NCBI GenBank assembly: GCA_017483235.1
Contig: JAFULE010000120.1
Span: forward strand, 1-8,891
Reading direction: 5' to 3'
DNA from: Faecalibacterium sp.
GTDB lineage: Bacteria > Bacillota > Clostridia > Oscillospirales > Ruminococcaceae
DNA length: 8,891 nt
The notes under the pieces are model-generated. The model made no database searches, had not been told where the DNA came from, and saw nothing but the letters and a program-made list of their open reading frames with translations. Below are positions 1 to 4,610 of this stretch, in pieces (within the stretch, counting starts at the first letter, position 1; every line of letters begins with the position of its first letter). The position numbers and the translations under genes were made by a program.

Positions 1-1
1 G

Positions 2-685
2 AAAAACTCCAGCCTGTCGATGCACATGATCTTTACCGGCAACCCCGGCACCGGCAAAACCACCATTGCCCGACTGGTGGCCCGTTATCTGAAAGCCATC
101 GGCGCGCTGAAGGGCGGCCAGCTGATCGAGGTAAGCCGCGCCGATCTGGTGGGGCGCTATTCGGGCCACACCGCCCCGCTGACCAACAGCGTGATCGCCA
201 GTGCACTGGGCGGCGTGCTGTTTATTGACGAAGCCTACAGCCTGTACCGCGGCGAGCAGGACAGCTTTGGCCTTGAAGCCATCGACACCCTTGTCAAGGG
301 CATGGAGGACCACCGGGACGAGCTGGTGGTGATCCTTGCCGGTTACAGCAAAGAGATGGCTGAATTTCTGACTGCCAACAGCGGCCTTGCCAGCCGGTTC
401 CCCAATACCATCGAGTTCCCCGATTACACCGCCGAAGAGCTGATGGCCATTACCCGCATTCAGGCCAAGAGCAAGGGGTACAAGCTGGACGAAGCCTGCG
501 CCCTGCCGTTGCTGGCCTATTATGCCCGACAGCAGGCCACCAATGCCGCCAAGGCGGGCAACGGCCGTCTGGCCCGCAACACCATTGAGGCCGCCATTCT
601 GAACCAGAGCCGCCGCCTGATCGCCGAGCCGGACGCCCCGCTGGATCTGATCCTGCCCGGGGATTTTGAGCTGGAGGAAGAATGA
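2..685 (+). CDS. AAA+ ATPase, SpoVK/CbbX type (5'-truncated by window edge)
   Basis: This is the C-terminal part of an AAA+ ATPase. The frame is open to the left edge, and the residues before the first ATG (position 20) lead smoothly into the P-loop strand, so the real start lies outside the window. Counting from that ATG, Walker A is GNPGTGKT (7-14), Walker B is VLFIDEA (66-72), the sensor-1 strand VVILAGY is at 103-109, the arginine finger lies in GLASRF (R126), and the sensor-2 helix GNGRLARN is at 180-187. This order and the FIDEAYSL and ILAGY wording match the SpoVK/CbbX clade of hexameric remodelling ATPases. In Firmicutes these often carry extra N-terminal repeats or domains, which cannot be seen here. 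The substrate is unknown. The stop overlaps an ATG as ATGA, with GGAGG just before it, which suggests a coupled downstream ORF. Family assignment is firm; cellular role is not. Confidence 0.9.
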   Translation, partial: KNSSLSMHMIFTGNPGTGKTTIARLVARYLKAIGALKGGQLIEVSRADLVGRYSGHTAPLTNSVIASALGGVLFIDEAYSLYRGEQDSFGLEAIDTLVKGMEDHRDELVVILAGYSKEMAEFLTANSGLASRFPNTIEFPDYTAEELMAITRIQAKSKGYKLDEACALPLLAYYARQQATNAAKAGNGRLARNTIEAAILNQSRRLIAEPDAPLDLILPGDFELEEE

Positions 686-799
686 CCCCTCTGCCTTTGC
701 GCGGCGGCTGCCCCGCAGCTGACCCAGCTTTGCAGTGCACTGCTGATCATTGCCCTTTCCGGCAGCTACGCATTGTGGCTGTGGAAAAAAGCCGAATGA
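682..799 (+). pseudogene. Possible small single-pass membrane protein, frame broken
   Basis: An ATG at 682 overlaps the AAA+ stop codon (ATGA), with GGAGG at 673-677 and a 4-nt gap, as expected for translational coupling. Its own frame reads MTPLPLRGGCP and then continues without protein-like character. The next frame, which is also that of the AAA+ gene after its stop, encodes QLTQLCSALLIIALSGSYA followed by LWLWKKAE and TGA (797-799). That is a convincing transmembrane helix with a positive end, but it has no ATG, GTG or TTG start ahead of the hydrophobic stretch. Removing one C from the CCCC run at 711-714 would join the two parts into a protein of about 38 residues. It may be a frameshifted small gene, a sequencing error, or chance. 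Function unknown. Confidence 0.3.
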
Positions 800-820
800 C
801 CCCCTGAAGAAACAAAAACA

Positions 821-852
821 GCCGGCGCTCTGTCAAAAAACAGAGCGCCGGC
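821..852. terminator. Bidirectional intrinsic terminator between convergent genes
   Basis: A perfect 13-bp stem (821-833 with 840-852, GCCGGCGCTCTGT against its complement) encloses a 6-nt A-rich loop. The + side is followed by TTTGTT; the minus side is followed by TGTTTTTGTTT (read from 820 downward). It lies between the + strand AAA+ unit and the minus strand DUF3842 gene, whose stop is 5 nt away, so it can serve both. Confidence 0.9.
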
Positions 853-857
853 TTTGT

Positions 858-1274
858 TCAGCAGGGTTCTTTCAGCAATGCATCCAGCTTTTCCAGCGCG
901 TCGGCAATCAGGGCGGAGGCACTCTGGCTGCCCACCCCGGCGATCAAGGTCTCGCACCGGTTCATGGGGATGAGGATCTTTGCGGCACTGCTTTGGCCCA
1001 CCGCCGCAGCCATGGCGGGGCTGATCTCGCCCAGCAGGGCGTCGGCCAGCACAATGCCGATGGGGCCAAGGATCACATCGGCGCGGCGGCTGTTGACGAT
1101 CACCGCATTTTCACCGGTGGCGATCCGCTTGGCGCCGCCCTTCATCATATTTTCGGTGGCAAGGCTGTTGGTGCCCACCGCGGTAAGGGTAACGCCGGGG
1201 TGGCTTTTCAGAATGGCTTCCACCAGCTGGCGGCCCAGCTTGCCGCCCTGCCCGTCGATCACAAGAATTTCCAT
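858..1274 (-). CDS. DUF3842 family protein
   Basis: A 138-residue soluble protein that matches, from memory, the conserved Clostridia family DUF3842. It opens with MEILVIDGQGGKLG, a beta strand and glycine-rich turn like a nucleotide-binding Rossmann start. The family-typical blocks are AVGTNSLATENMMKGGA (about 32-48), GENAVIVNSRRADVILGPIG (about 53-72), LLGEISPAMAAAVGQS (about 80-95) and KILIPMNRC (about 99-107). Full length is normal for the family. No biochemical role is known to me. Start is ATG at 1274, with AAAGG (minus strand of 1285-1289) 10 nt upstream and an extended -10 promoter just behind it, so it appears to be a single-gene unit ending at the shared terminator. Confidence 0.88.
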   Translation of the reverse strand: MEILVIDGQGGKLGRQLVEAILKSHPGVTLTAVGTNSLATENMMKGGAKRIATGENAVIVNSRRADVILGPIGIVLADALLGEISPAMAAAVGQSSAAKILIPMNRCETLIAGVGSQSASALIADALEKLDALLKEPC

Positions 1275-1306
1275 AGCCAGAATTCCTTTCTGTATCCGTT
1301 GCTGTT

Positions 1307-1315
1307 ATTGTATCA
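1307..1315 (-). promoter_or_regulatory. Extended -10 promoter for the DUF3842 gene
   Basis: The minus strand reads TGATACAAT, a TGn extended -10 with TACAAT at 1312-1307, about 32 nt before the start codon. No good -35 is visible at 16-18 nt (best is TTCGCT-like, 3 of 6). The extended -10 may compensate. The upstream DNA is taken up by the terminator of the ECF transporter gene. Confidence 0.4.
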
Positions 1316-1332
1316 CAGCCGGCTTCAAAGCG

Positions 1333-1360
1333 AAAGCGGCACGCTTGTGCGCGCCGCTTT
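1333..1360 (-). terminator. Intrinsic terminator after the ECF transporter gene
   Basis: On the minus strand a 12-bp stem with one G-U pair (arms 1360-1349 and 1344-1333) closes an ACAA tetraloop (+ strand TTGT, 1345-1348). It begins 9 nt after the stop codon region of the transporter gene. The minus-strand tail is only moderately U-rich (TTTCGCTTTG); the opposite strand has a better tail, TTTTTCTTTG. The loop sequence CACAAG recurs in the leader of the same gene. Confidence 0.7.
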
Positions 1361-1368
1361 TTCTTTGT

Positions 1369-1899
1369 TCAGGCGGTTACCCGTGCCTTTTGCAGCACCG
1401 ACACCAGCAGCGGCACCAGCACCAGCTGCAGCACAATGCCCGGCACTGCGTTCAGCACCGCACCGGCCAAAAACATCTGCAGGGTAAACCCGGTGCCGCC
1501 CAGGCCCAGCAGCACAAACTGCACCGCGCCCCACACCAGCCGGCCGGCAACCATGGCCGGCAGCAGAGCCATGTAAACGCCGCGCACTCCGTTGCTGCGT
1601 ACCCGAGGCCATACCAGCCCCACCACCAGACCGTAGGCAGCCAGCTCAAAGGCCATCGACACCCCAGTGGGGAAGATGGGCGGCATACCAAACAGCACAA
1701 ACCGCAGCAGAGGCGCCACCGCACCCACCGCGGCGGCCCAGGGCGCGCCGCACAGATACCCGCACAGCAGCACCGGCAGGTGCATGGGCAGCAGCATACT
1801 GCCCACCTGCGGCACCTGCCCGGTTAAAAAGGGCAGCACCATGCACAGGGCCAGCATCAGGCCGGCTGTGACCAGTTTTTTGACAAAATTATTTCGCAT
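1369..1899 (-). CDS. ECF transporter S component (substrate-binding membrane subunit)
   Basis: A 176-residue integral membrane protein, the usual size for the vitamin-binding S subunit of an energy-coupling factor transporter, which works with the shared EcfT/EcfA/EcfA' module encoded elsewhere. Hydrophobic segments lie at about residues 9-27, 36-58, 60-72, 80-98, 107-132 and 140-170. The block GSMLLPMHLPVLLCGYLCG (33-51) and the stretch LRFVLFGMPPIFPTGVSMAFELAAYG (65-90) are typical of the family, and the short basic N terminus (MRNNFVKK) fits the module-docking face. The frame is open further upstream to 2076, but I choose ATG 1899. It has GGAGG (minus strand of 1907-1911) 7 nt away, and the upstream part lies inside a leader and terminator. 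The substrate cannot be read from sequence; a vitamin or related cofactor precursor is likely. A regulated leader precedes it. Confidence 0.85.
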   Translation of the reverse strand: MRNNFVKKLVTAGLMLALCMVLPFLTGQVPQVGSMLLPMHLPVLLCGYLCGAPWAAAVGAVAPLLRFVLFGMPPIFPTGVSMAFELAAYGLVVGLVWPRVRSNGVRGVYMALLPAMVAGRLVWGAVQFVLLGLGGTGFTLQMFLAGAVLNAVPGIVLQLVLVPLLVSVLQKARVTA

Positions 1900-1924
1900 A
1901 CAACATCCTCCGGCAGGGCCCGCA

Positions 1925-1967
1925 CAAACAAAAAAGCGCCTGTGCCCCCTTGTGGGGGTACAGACGC
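1925..1967 (-). terminator. Intrinsic terminator in the leader of the ECF transporter gene
   Basis: The minus-strand arms GCGTCTGTACCCCC (1967-1954) and GGGGGCACAGGCGC (1949-1936) form a 14-position stem with one G-U and one A/C mismatch around an ACAA loop. TTTTTTGTTTG follows (1935-1925). It sits upstream of the start codon and ribosome binding site of the transporter gene, not downstream of a gene. It is therefore an attenuator controlling read-through into that gene. Confidence 0.88.
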
Positions 1968-2060
1968 CTTGTGACATCTTATCAGAACCCTTGTGCGGGC
2001 AATTTTTACAGTCGAACCATCGCCCTGCTTCCTGCCGGGCCTGTACCGCTTGTGCGGTAT
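1925..2060 (-). promoter_or_regulatory. Structured attenuator leader (possible unclassified riboswitch) of the ECF transporter gene
   Basis: The predicted transcript starts near 2060. At its 5' end is hairpin 1, TACCGC-ACAA-GCGGTA (2059-2044). A second hairpin follows, GGGCGAT with ATTGCCC (2025-2019 with 2003-1997) around a 14-nt loop containing GGTTCGACT. The terminator comes last. The segment GGTACAGGC (2047-2039), overlapping the 3' arm of hairpin 1, can pair over 9 bp, including one G-U, with GTCTGTACC (1965-1957). That is the 5' arm of the terminator, so hairpin 1 plus terminator and the long-range helix exclude each other. This is the layout of a transcription attenuator. I could not match it to TPP, FMN, cobalamin, THF, preQ1, T-box or other classes I know. 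The ligand or protein regulator is unknown. Confidence 0.65.
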
Positions 2061-2066
2061 GCATGT

Positions 2067-2096
2067 AGTGTAGCAAAGCGGCGGCGGTGCTGTCAA
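2067..2096 (-). promoter_or_regulatory. Sigma-70/A promoter of the ECF transporter leader
   Basis: The minus strand carries a perfect -35 TTGACA (2096-2091), an 18-nt spacer and TACACT as -10 (2072-2067). Initiation would fall near 2060, right at the first hairpin of the leader. The promoter begins about 20 nt after the stop codon of the M23-like gene, so the transporter gene is its own unit, though read-through from upstream is possible. Confidence 0.7.
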
Positions 2097-2115
2097 GGGG
2101 CAGGTTTTATCCCCC

Positions 2116-3447
2116 TTACTCGTTCCAGAACAGACCGCCTGCCCCGCGGAACAAGGTCCACGGGTCCACACTCTTGTTGCCGATCTTCACATCCATCGTC
2201 AGCAGGGTGCCGGCTTCGCCCATTTCGCCGTTGCGCACCACATCCATGCCCTGCTTGACATACAAGCTTTGCAGACCATACAGATAGGTGCGCACCCCGC
2301 AGCCATGGTCGATAACCACCGTGTTGCCGGTAAGCTGCAAAAAGCCCGCAAAGGCCACCTTGCCGCTGGCCGGGGCGCGCACGATGTCACCGGCGCGGGT
2401 GGACAGCAGGCTGGAGTTGGACTGCCCCTGTTTTTCGCCTGCGATCTCTTTCTGCTGGCCATAACTGATCAGCAGCTCGTATCGTTCCACCGGGCAGACC
2501 CAGCGGCCCATCCACGCCTTGCCGCCGCTGGGCGCAGTGTACAGCGCCCAGATTTTATCGCGGAACTGCTGGCCGCCGCTGCCACTTTCGGCCCCGGGGT
2601 CTGCAGCCAGCTTGGCAGTGCCGTAGTCCTTGCCGCTTACCTTTATCACCGCCTCAGCGGTCTGTGTGCCGCTGGTAACGGTAAGGGTATGCTCGCCTGC
2701 CCAGGCATTGTAGGCCACCGGCAGATAACCGCGCCAGCCCATCGCCGTTTTTTCAAACACCACCGGGCCCAGATCACAGCTGGCAACCGGGGCTTCGGTG
2801 CCAATCACACCGGTCAGCAGCACGCCCACCACGCTGCCCTGCACCGTTTCGGCAGCCGACAGGATAACAGTGGGGGTAGCCTGCAGGCTGAACCGCACCG
2901 TGTAGCTGTACCAGCCGCTGGGGCGTGCGGGGCTTTCCAGCCGGGGATTTTTTGCCACACGGCCGGCGGTATCGTCAAATTGGGCGGCAGACATGCCCTG
3001 CGGCAGATGCCACAGCCGGATGCTGGCCTTATATTCACCATTGGCCGCAAAGGCAAAGGCGGTATTGTATTCTTCCAGCGTGCCGGCAAACACGGTTTGC
3101 CCCGCCTCGTTTTCAATTTCAAGTTCGCCGTAATTGACCCAATCGGGCACCGCAAGGGTGGGGTGGCTTTCGTTCACCTCACCCAGCTTCTGCACCGTCA
3201 GGTTGGGGCTTTGCTCAAACACCTTGTCCAGCATGGCAGCCAGCAGCGGTACATGCCAGCGGTAACCGTTGGCATTCAGCTGTGCCCCGGCCAGCGTTAC
3301 CTGCGCATCGGGCAGTTTTGTTTCGGTGGTAAAATGGTAGCTTACCGCCAGCACACCGCCAAAAAACACTGCCACACCCAGCGCCACGCCGCTAAGCCAC
3401 AGCAGCAGCTTACCCAGCGCTTTCGCAATCGCTTTCAGTACATTCAT
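2116..3447 (-). CDS. Membrane-anchored degenerate M23 (LytM-like) peptidase-domain protein
   Basis: A 443-residue protein with a basic N terminus and one membrane anchor (about 14-37, GKLLLWLSGVALGVAVFFGG), predicted to place the rest outside the cell. Residues 45-290 are beta-rich and unfamiliar. Residues about 345-432 read as an M23/LytM fold: GDIVRAPASGKVAFAG, then TGNTVVIDHGCGVRTYLYGLQ, then the VKQGMDV and VDPW elements. The zinc ligands expected for an active enzyme are absent. The H-x3-D motif ahead of the APASGKV strand is STRAGD, the loop histidine (usual YxHLS) is YGLQ, and the C-terminal HxH is LLTMDV. I therefore expect a binding or scaffold role, as for other non-catalytic M23 proteins such as SpoIIQ in Bacillus; a role in sporulation is not shown. 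Start is ATG 3447, with GGAGG (3460-3456) 8 nt upstream and a clear promoter behind it. Confidence 0.82.
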   Translation of the reverse strand: MNVLKAIAKALGKLLLWLSGVALGVAVFFGGVLAVSYHFTTETKLPDAQVTLAGAQLNANGYRWHVPLLAAMLDKVFEQSPNLTVQKLGEVNESHPTLAVPDWVNYGELEIENEAGQTVFAGTLEEYNTAFAFAANGEYKASIRLWHLPQGMSAAQFDDTAGRVAKNPRLESPARPSGWYSYTVRFSLQATPTVILSAAETVQGSVVGVLLTGVIGTEAPVASCDLGPVVFEKTAMGWRGYLPVAYNAWAGEHTLTVTSGTQTAEAVIKVSGKDYGTAKLAADPGAESGSGGQQFRDKIWALYTAPSGGKAWMGRWVCPVERYELLISYGQQKEIAGEKQGQSNSSLLSTRAGDIVRAPASGKVAFAGFLQLTGNTVVIDHGCGVRTYLYGLQSLYVKQGMDVVRNGEMGEAGTLLTMDVKIGNKSVDPWTLFRGAGGLFWNE

Positions 3448-3502
3448 ACACAGTCCCTCCTTTTTCGGAGATATTCCACCTCGTTCCTGTTCCCTCTTTC
3501 AT

Positions 3503-3531
3503 ACTATAATACGGTTTTGCCGCCCTGTCCA
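3503..3531 (-). promoter_or_regulatory. Sigma-70/A promoter of the M23-like gene
   Basis: On the minus strand, TGGACA (3531-3526) is separated by exactly 17 nt from TATAGT (3508-3503), each one base from consensus. The -35 begins only 4 nt after the U-tract of the preceding terminator (3542-3536). The start codon is about 55 nt downstream, leaving a short leader with no obvious structure. Confidence 0.75.
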
Positions 3532-3535
3532 TTTC

Positions 3536-3570
3536 AAAAAAAGCACGCCGAGGGTACACCCCCGGCGTGC
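3536..3570 (-). terminator. Intrinsic terminator after the small acidic membrane protein gene
   Basis: The minus-strand arms (3570-3559 and 3554-3543), GCACGCCGGGGG and CCCTCGGCGTGC, pair over 12 positions with one G-U around a TGTA loop. Seven T residues follow (3542-3536). It lies about 20 nt past the stop codon at 3590. Confidence 0.92.
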
Positions 3571-3589
3571 AGCAGTTTTCGGCTCGGTT

Positions 3590-3898
3590 TTATTCGGCGG
3601 CGGGCTCTTCGGCCGGGGCCTCCTCGGCAGGCTCTTCAGCAGCTTCTTCCGCGGGGGCTTCCGGGGCAGGGGCCTCTTCGTCGGCAAACTCCTCGCTGAA
3701 CAGCAGATTTTCGTATTCGTCCAGCTCCTTTTCGCGGCGGCGCAGGTACAAAGCCACCACAGCCAGGGCGCCGGCCACAGCAGCCAGCACGGCAACAACG
3801 GTAATCAGCACAGACTTCTTCATCGGTTTGGCACTCTCCTTCTCGGGCTTGAATTTTTGTTTTGCCTGATCGAGCAAACGGCCGGCCTTCCGGTACAC
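3590..3898 (-). CDS. Small single-pass membrane protein with acidic Ala/Glu/Pro-rich tail
   Basis: A hypothetical protein of up to 102 residues. Numbering from GTG 3898: a lysine-rich segment (RKAGRLLDQAKQKFKPEK, 3-20); MKK and one strong membrane helix (about 29-52, SVLITVVAVLAAVAGALAVVALYL); a basic stop RRREKELDEYENLLFSEEF; then a low-complexity tail of EAPAEEAAEEPAEE type. I do not recognise a named family. The start is uncertain. GTG 3898 has no usable ribosome binding site. ATG 3823 has AGGAG (3840-3836) but 12 nt away, giving a 77-residue form. The only ideal initiation signals belong to an ORF starting at 3961 in the same frame, separated by one TGA at 3904-3902. The low-complexity tail may be a flexible cytoplasmic linker. 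Function unknown. Confidence 0.7.
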   Translation of the reverse strand: MYRKAGRLLDQAKQKFKPEKESAKPMKKSVLITVVAVLAAVAGALAVVALYLRRREKELDEYENLLFSEEFADEEAPAPEAPAEEAAEEPAEEAPAEEPAAE

Positions 3899-3901
3899 AC
3901 C

Positions 3902-3961
3902 TCAGGCGCCTGCAAGCCCCTGCAGCATCTGCACGCTCAGCTTCAGCATCTGGAACAGCAT
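3902..3961 (-). CDS. 19-codon ORF in frame with and immediately upstream of the small membrane protein
   Basis: ATG 3961 opens a 19-residue peptide (MLFQMLKLSVQMLQGLAGA) ending in TGA at 3904-3902. It has GGAGG (3972-3968) 7 nt upstream and lies about 25 nt after the predicted transcription start. It therefore has better expression signals than the ORF that follows. The peptide is hydrophobic with a single Lys. The next frame-matched codons after the TGA are GGT and then the GTG at 3898. It could be a leader peptide, an independent microprotein, or the true N terminus of the downstream protein interrupted by a nonsense codon. No function can be assigned. Confidence 0.45.
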   Translation of the reverse strand: MLFQMLKLSVQMLQGLAGA

Positions 3962-3967
3962 ACCGTA

Positions 3968-3972
3968 TCCTC
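3968..3972 (-). promoter_or_regulatory. Ribosome binding site for the 3961 ATG
   Basis: GGAGG on the minus strand, 6-7 nt from ATG 3961. It is the only full-strength site in this transcript and decides that translation begins at the 19-codon ORF. Confidence 0.7.
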
Positions 3973-3992
3973 CGTTCTTTTTTACTATGTTC

Positions 3993-4021
3993 ATTATACC
4001 CGCTCTGCGCAGGATTTACAA
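3993..4021 (-). promoter_or_regulatory. Sigma-70/A promoter of the small membrane protein unit
   Basis: The minus strand has a perfect -10 TATAAT (3998-3993), a 17-nt spacer and TTGTAA as -35 (4021-4016, 4 of 6). Initiation is expected near 3986, leaving a leader of about 25 nt ahead of ATG 3961. Confidence 0.78.
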
Positions 4022-4043
4022 TAAAAAATTTATGTCCATCCTG

Positions 4044-4604
4044 TTAAAGTGCACTCAGCAGCCGTCGGTATACCGGCACCATGTCCGGCTCGGTACACAC
4101 CTCGGGCAGCCGGTGCAGCGCAAACCACGCCACCCCGCTGTTTTCTTCGGGGTTTGCTGCAAGAGGGGCAGTGCTGTCGGCCTGCAGAAGAAAACAGAAA
4201 TTCAGGTGCAGATGGGCCGCCACCGGCCGACCTTTTTTCCGGTGGGCCGCCACCGGCAGAATGTCCACCCCCAGCAGCCGGCCGCCGGTGCACACTGCGC
4301 CGGTTTCCTCCCGCGCTTCCCGCACAGCCACCGCCAGAAGATCCGCCTCGCCGTCGGCGTGGCCGCCGGTCCAGCTCCAGCTTTTGTAAATGTTATGCCA
4401 GCACAGCAGGGTCTGGGTACCGGTTTTGTCCACAATCAGGCTGCTGGCAGTAAAATGCAGGGCGATATTGTCCCGCACCAGCAGATCATCGAAGGTTTCC
4501 ATATACCGCCGCAGGCAGGCAATGTCCTCGGCTTCCCGTGCATCGCGGGGGGCATGGCCGGCAAGCCACGCGGCAATGGTGGCATATTGGGGCAACACGG
4601 GCAT
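4044..4604 (-). CDS. Nudix hydrolase domain protein
   Basis: A 186-residue soluble protein with a central Nudix domain. The N-terminal 45 residues are helical. The Nudix box spans G81 to V104 (GHADGEADLLAVAVREAREETGAV in two halves), keeping R95, E96, E99, E100 and G102, the metal-binding and catalytic core. The earlier consensus Glu of GX5EX7 is A87, with a Glu one place earlier (E86). Nudix enzymes hydrolyse nucleoside diphosphates linked to another moiety; the wording GGHADG-DLLAVA is shared with a group of uncharacterised bacterial Nudix proteins, and the substrate is unknown. Start is ATG 4604. Its AAGGAG (4619-4614) overlaps the end of mutY, 6 nt away, so translation is probably coupled. 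It is last in the operon. Only an AT-rich loop bounded by CAGGAT/ATCCTG (4010-4043) follows, a poor terminator. Confidence 0.87.
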   Translation of the reverse strand: MPVLPQYATIAAWLAGHAPRDAREAEDIACLRRYMETFDDLLVRDNIALHFTASSLIVDKTGTQTLLCWHNIYKSWSWTGGHADGEADLLAVAVREAREETGAVCTGGRLLGVDILPVAAHRKKGRPVAAHLHLNFCFLLQADSTAPLAANPEENSGVAWFALHRLPEVCTEPDMVPVYRRLLSAL

Positions 4605-4610
4605 GACGGC

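Noticed and set aside
450..740. Minus-strand open frames opposite the AAA+ gene end
   Set aside because: They are Arg/Pro/Ser-rich shadows without start signals, and the + strand carries all AAA+ motifs.
964..1827. Long + strand open frame (287 codons) opposite DUF3842 and the ECF S component
   Set aside because: It is antisense to two well-supported genes, runs through a terminator hairpin, and is low-complexity His/Gln/Arg in its second half.
2010..2018. tRNA T-loop-like GGTTCGACT on the minus strand
   Set aside because: There are no matching acceptor, D or anticodon arms. It lies in the loop of a leader hairpin.
1981..2025. Fluoride-riboswitch-like wording on the minus strand (GGGCGATGG, later GGGTTCTGAT)
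   Set aside because: The stem and pseudoknot pairings of the crcB motif do not form in the right order, and the downstream gene is a vitamin-type transporter, not a fluoride exporter.
1949..2054. ANTAR-type dual hexaloop target
   Set aside because: The loops are best drawn as ACAA tetraloops and do not show the A1/G4 hexaloop pattern, and no ANTAR protein is encoded nearby.
1900..2076. N-terminal extension of the ECF S component frame (open to an ATG at 2076)
   Set aside because: The stretch is Cys/Arg/Gly-rich with no protein-like pattern. It contains the leader hairpins and terminator, starts upstream of the predicted transcription start, and the internal ATG 1899 has an ideal ribosome site.
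2269..3699. Long + strand open frame (476 codons) opposite the M23-like gene
   Set aside because: It is a typical antisense shadow in GC-rich DNA: His/Gln/Pro-rich, no ribosome site, and it crosses two minus-strand promoters and a terminator.
4010..4043. Inverted repeat CAGGAT/ATCCTG after the Nudix gene as an operon terminator
   Set aside because: Only 6 bp enclose a 22-nt AT-rich loop, and no U-tract follows in the right place. It overlaps the -35 of the next promoter. It is too weak to call.
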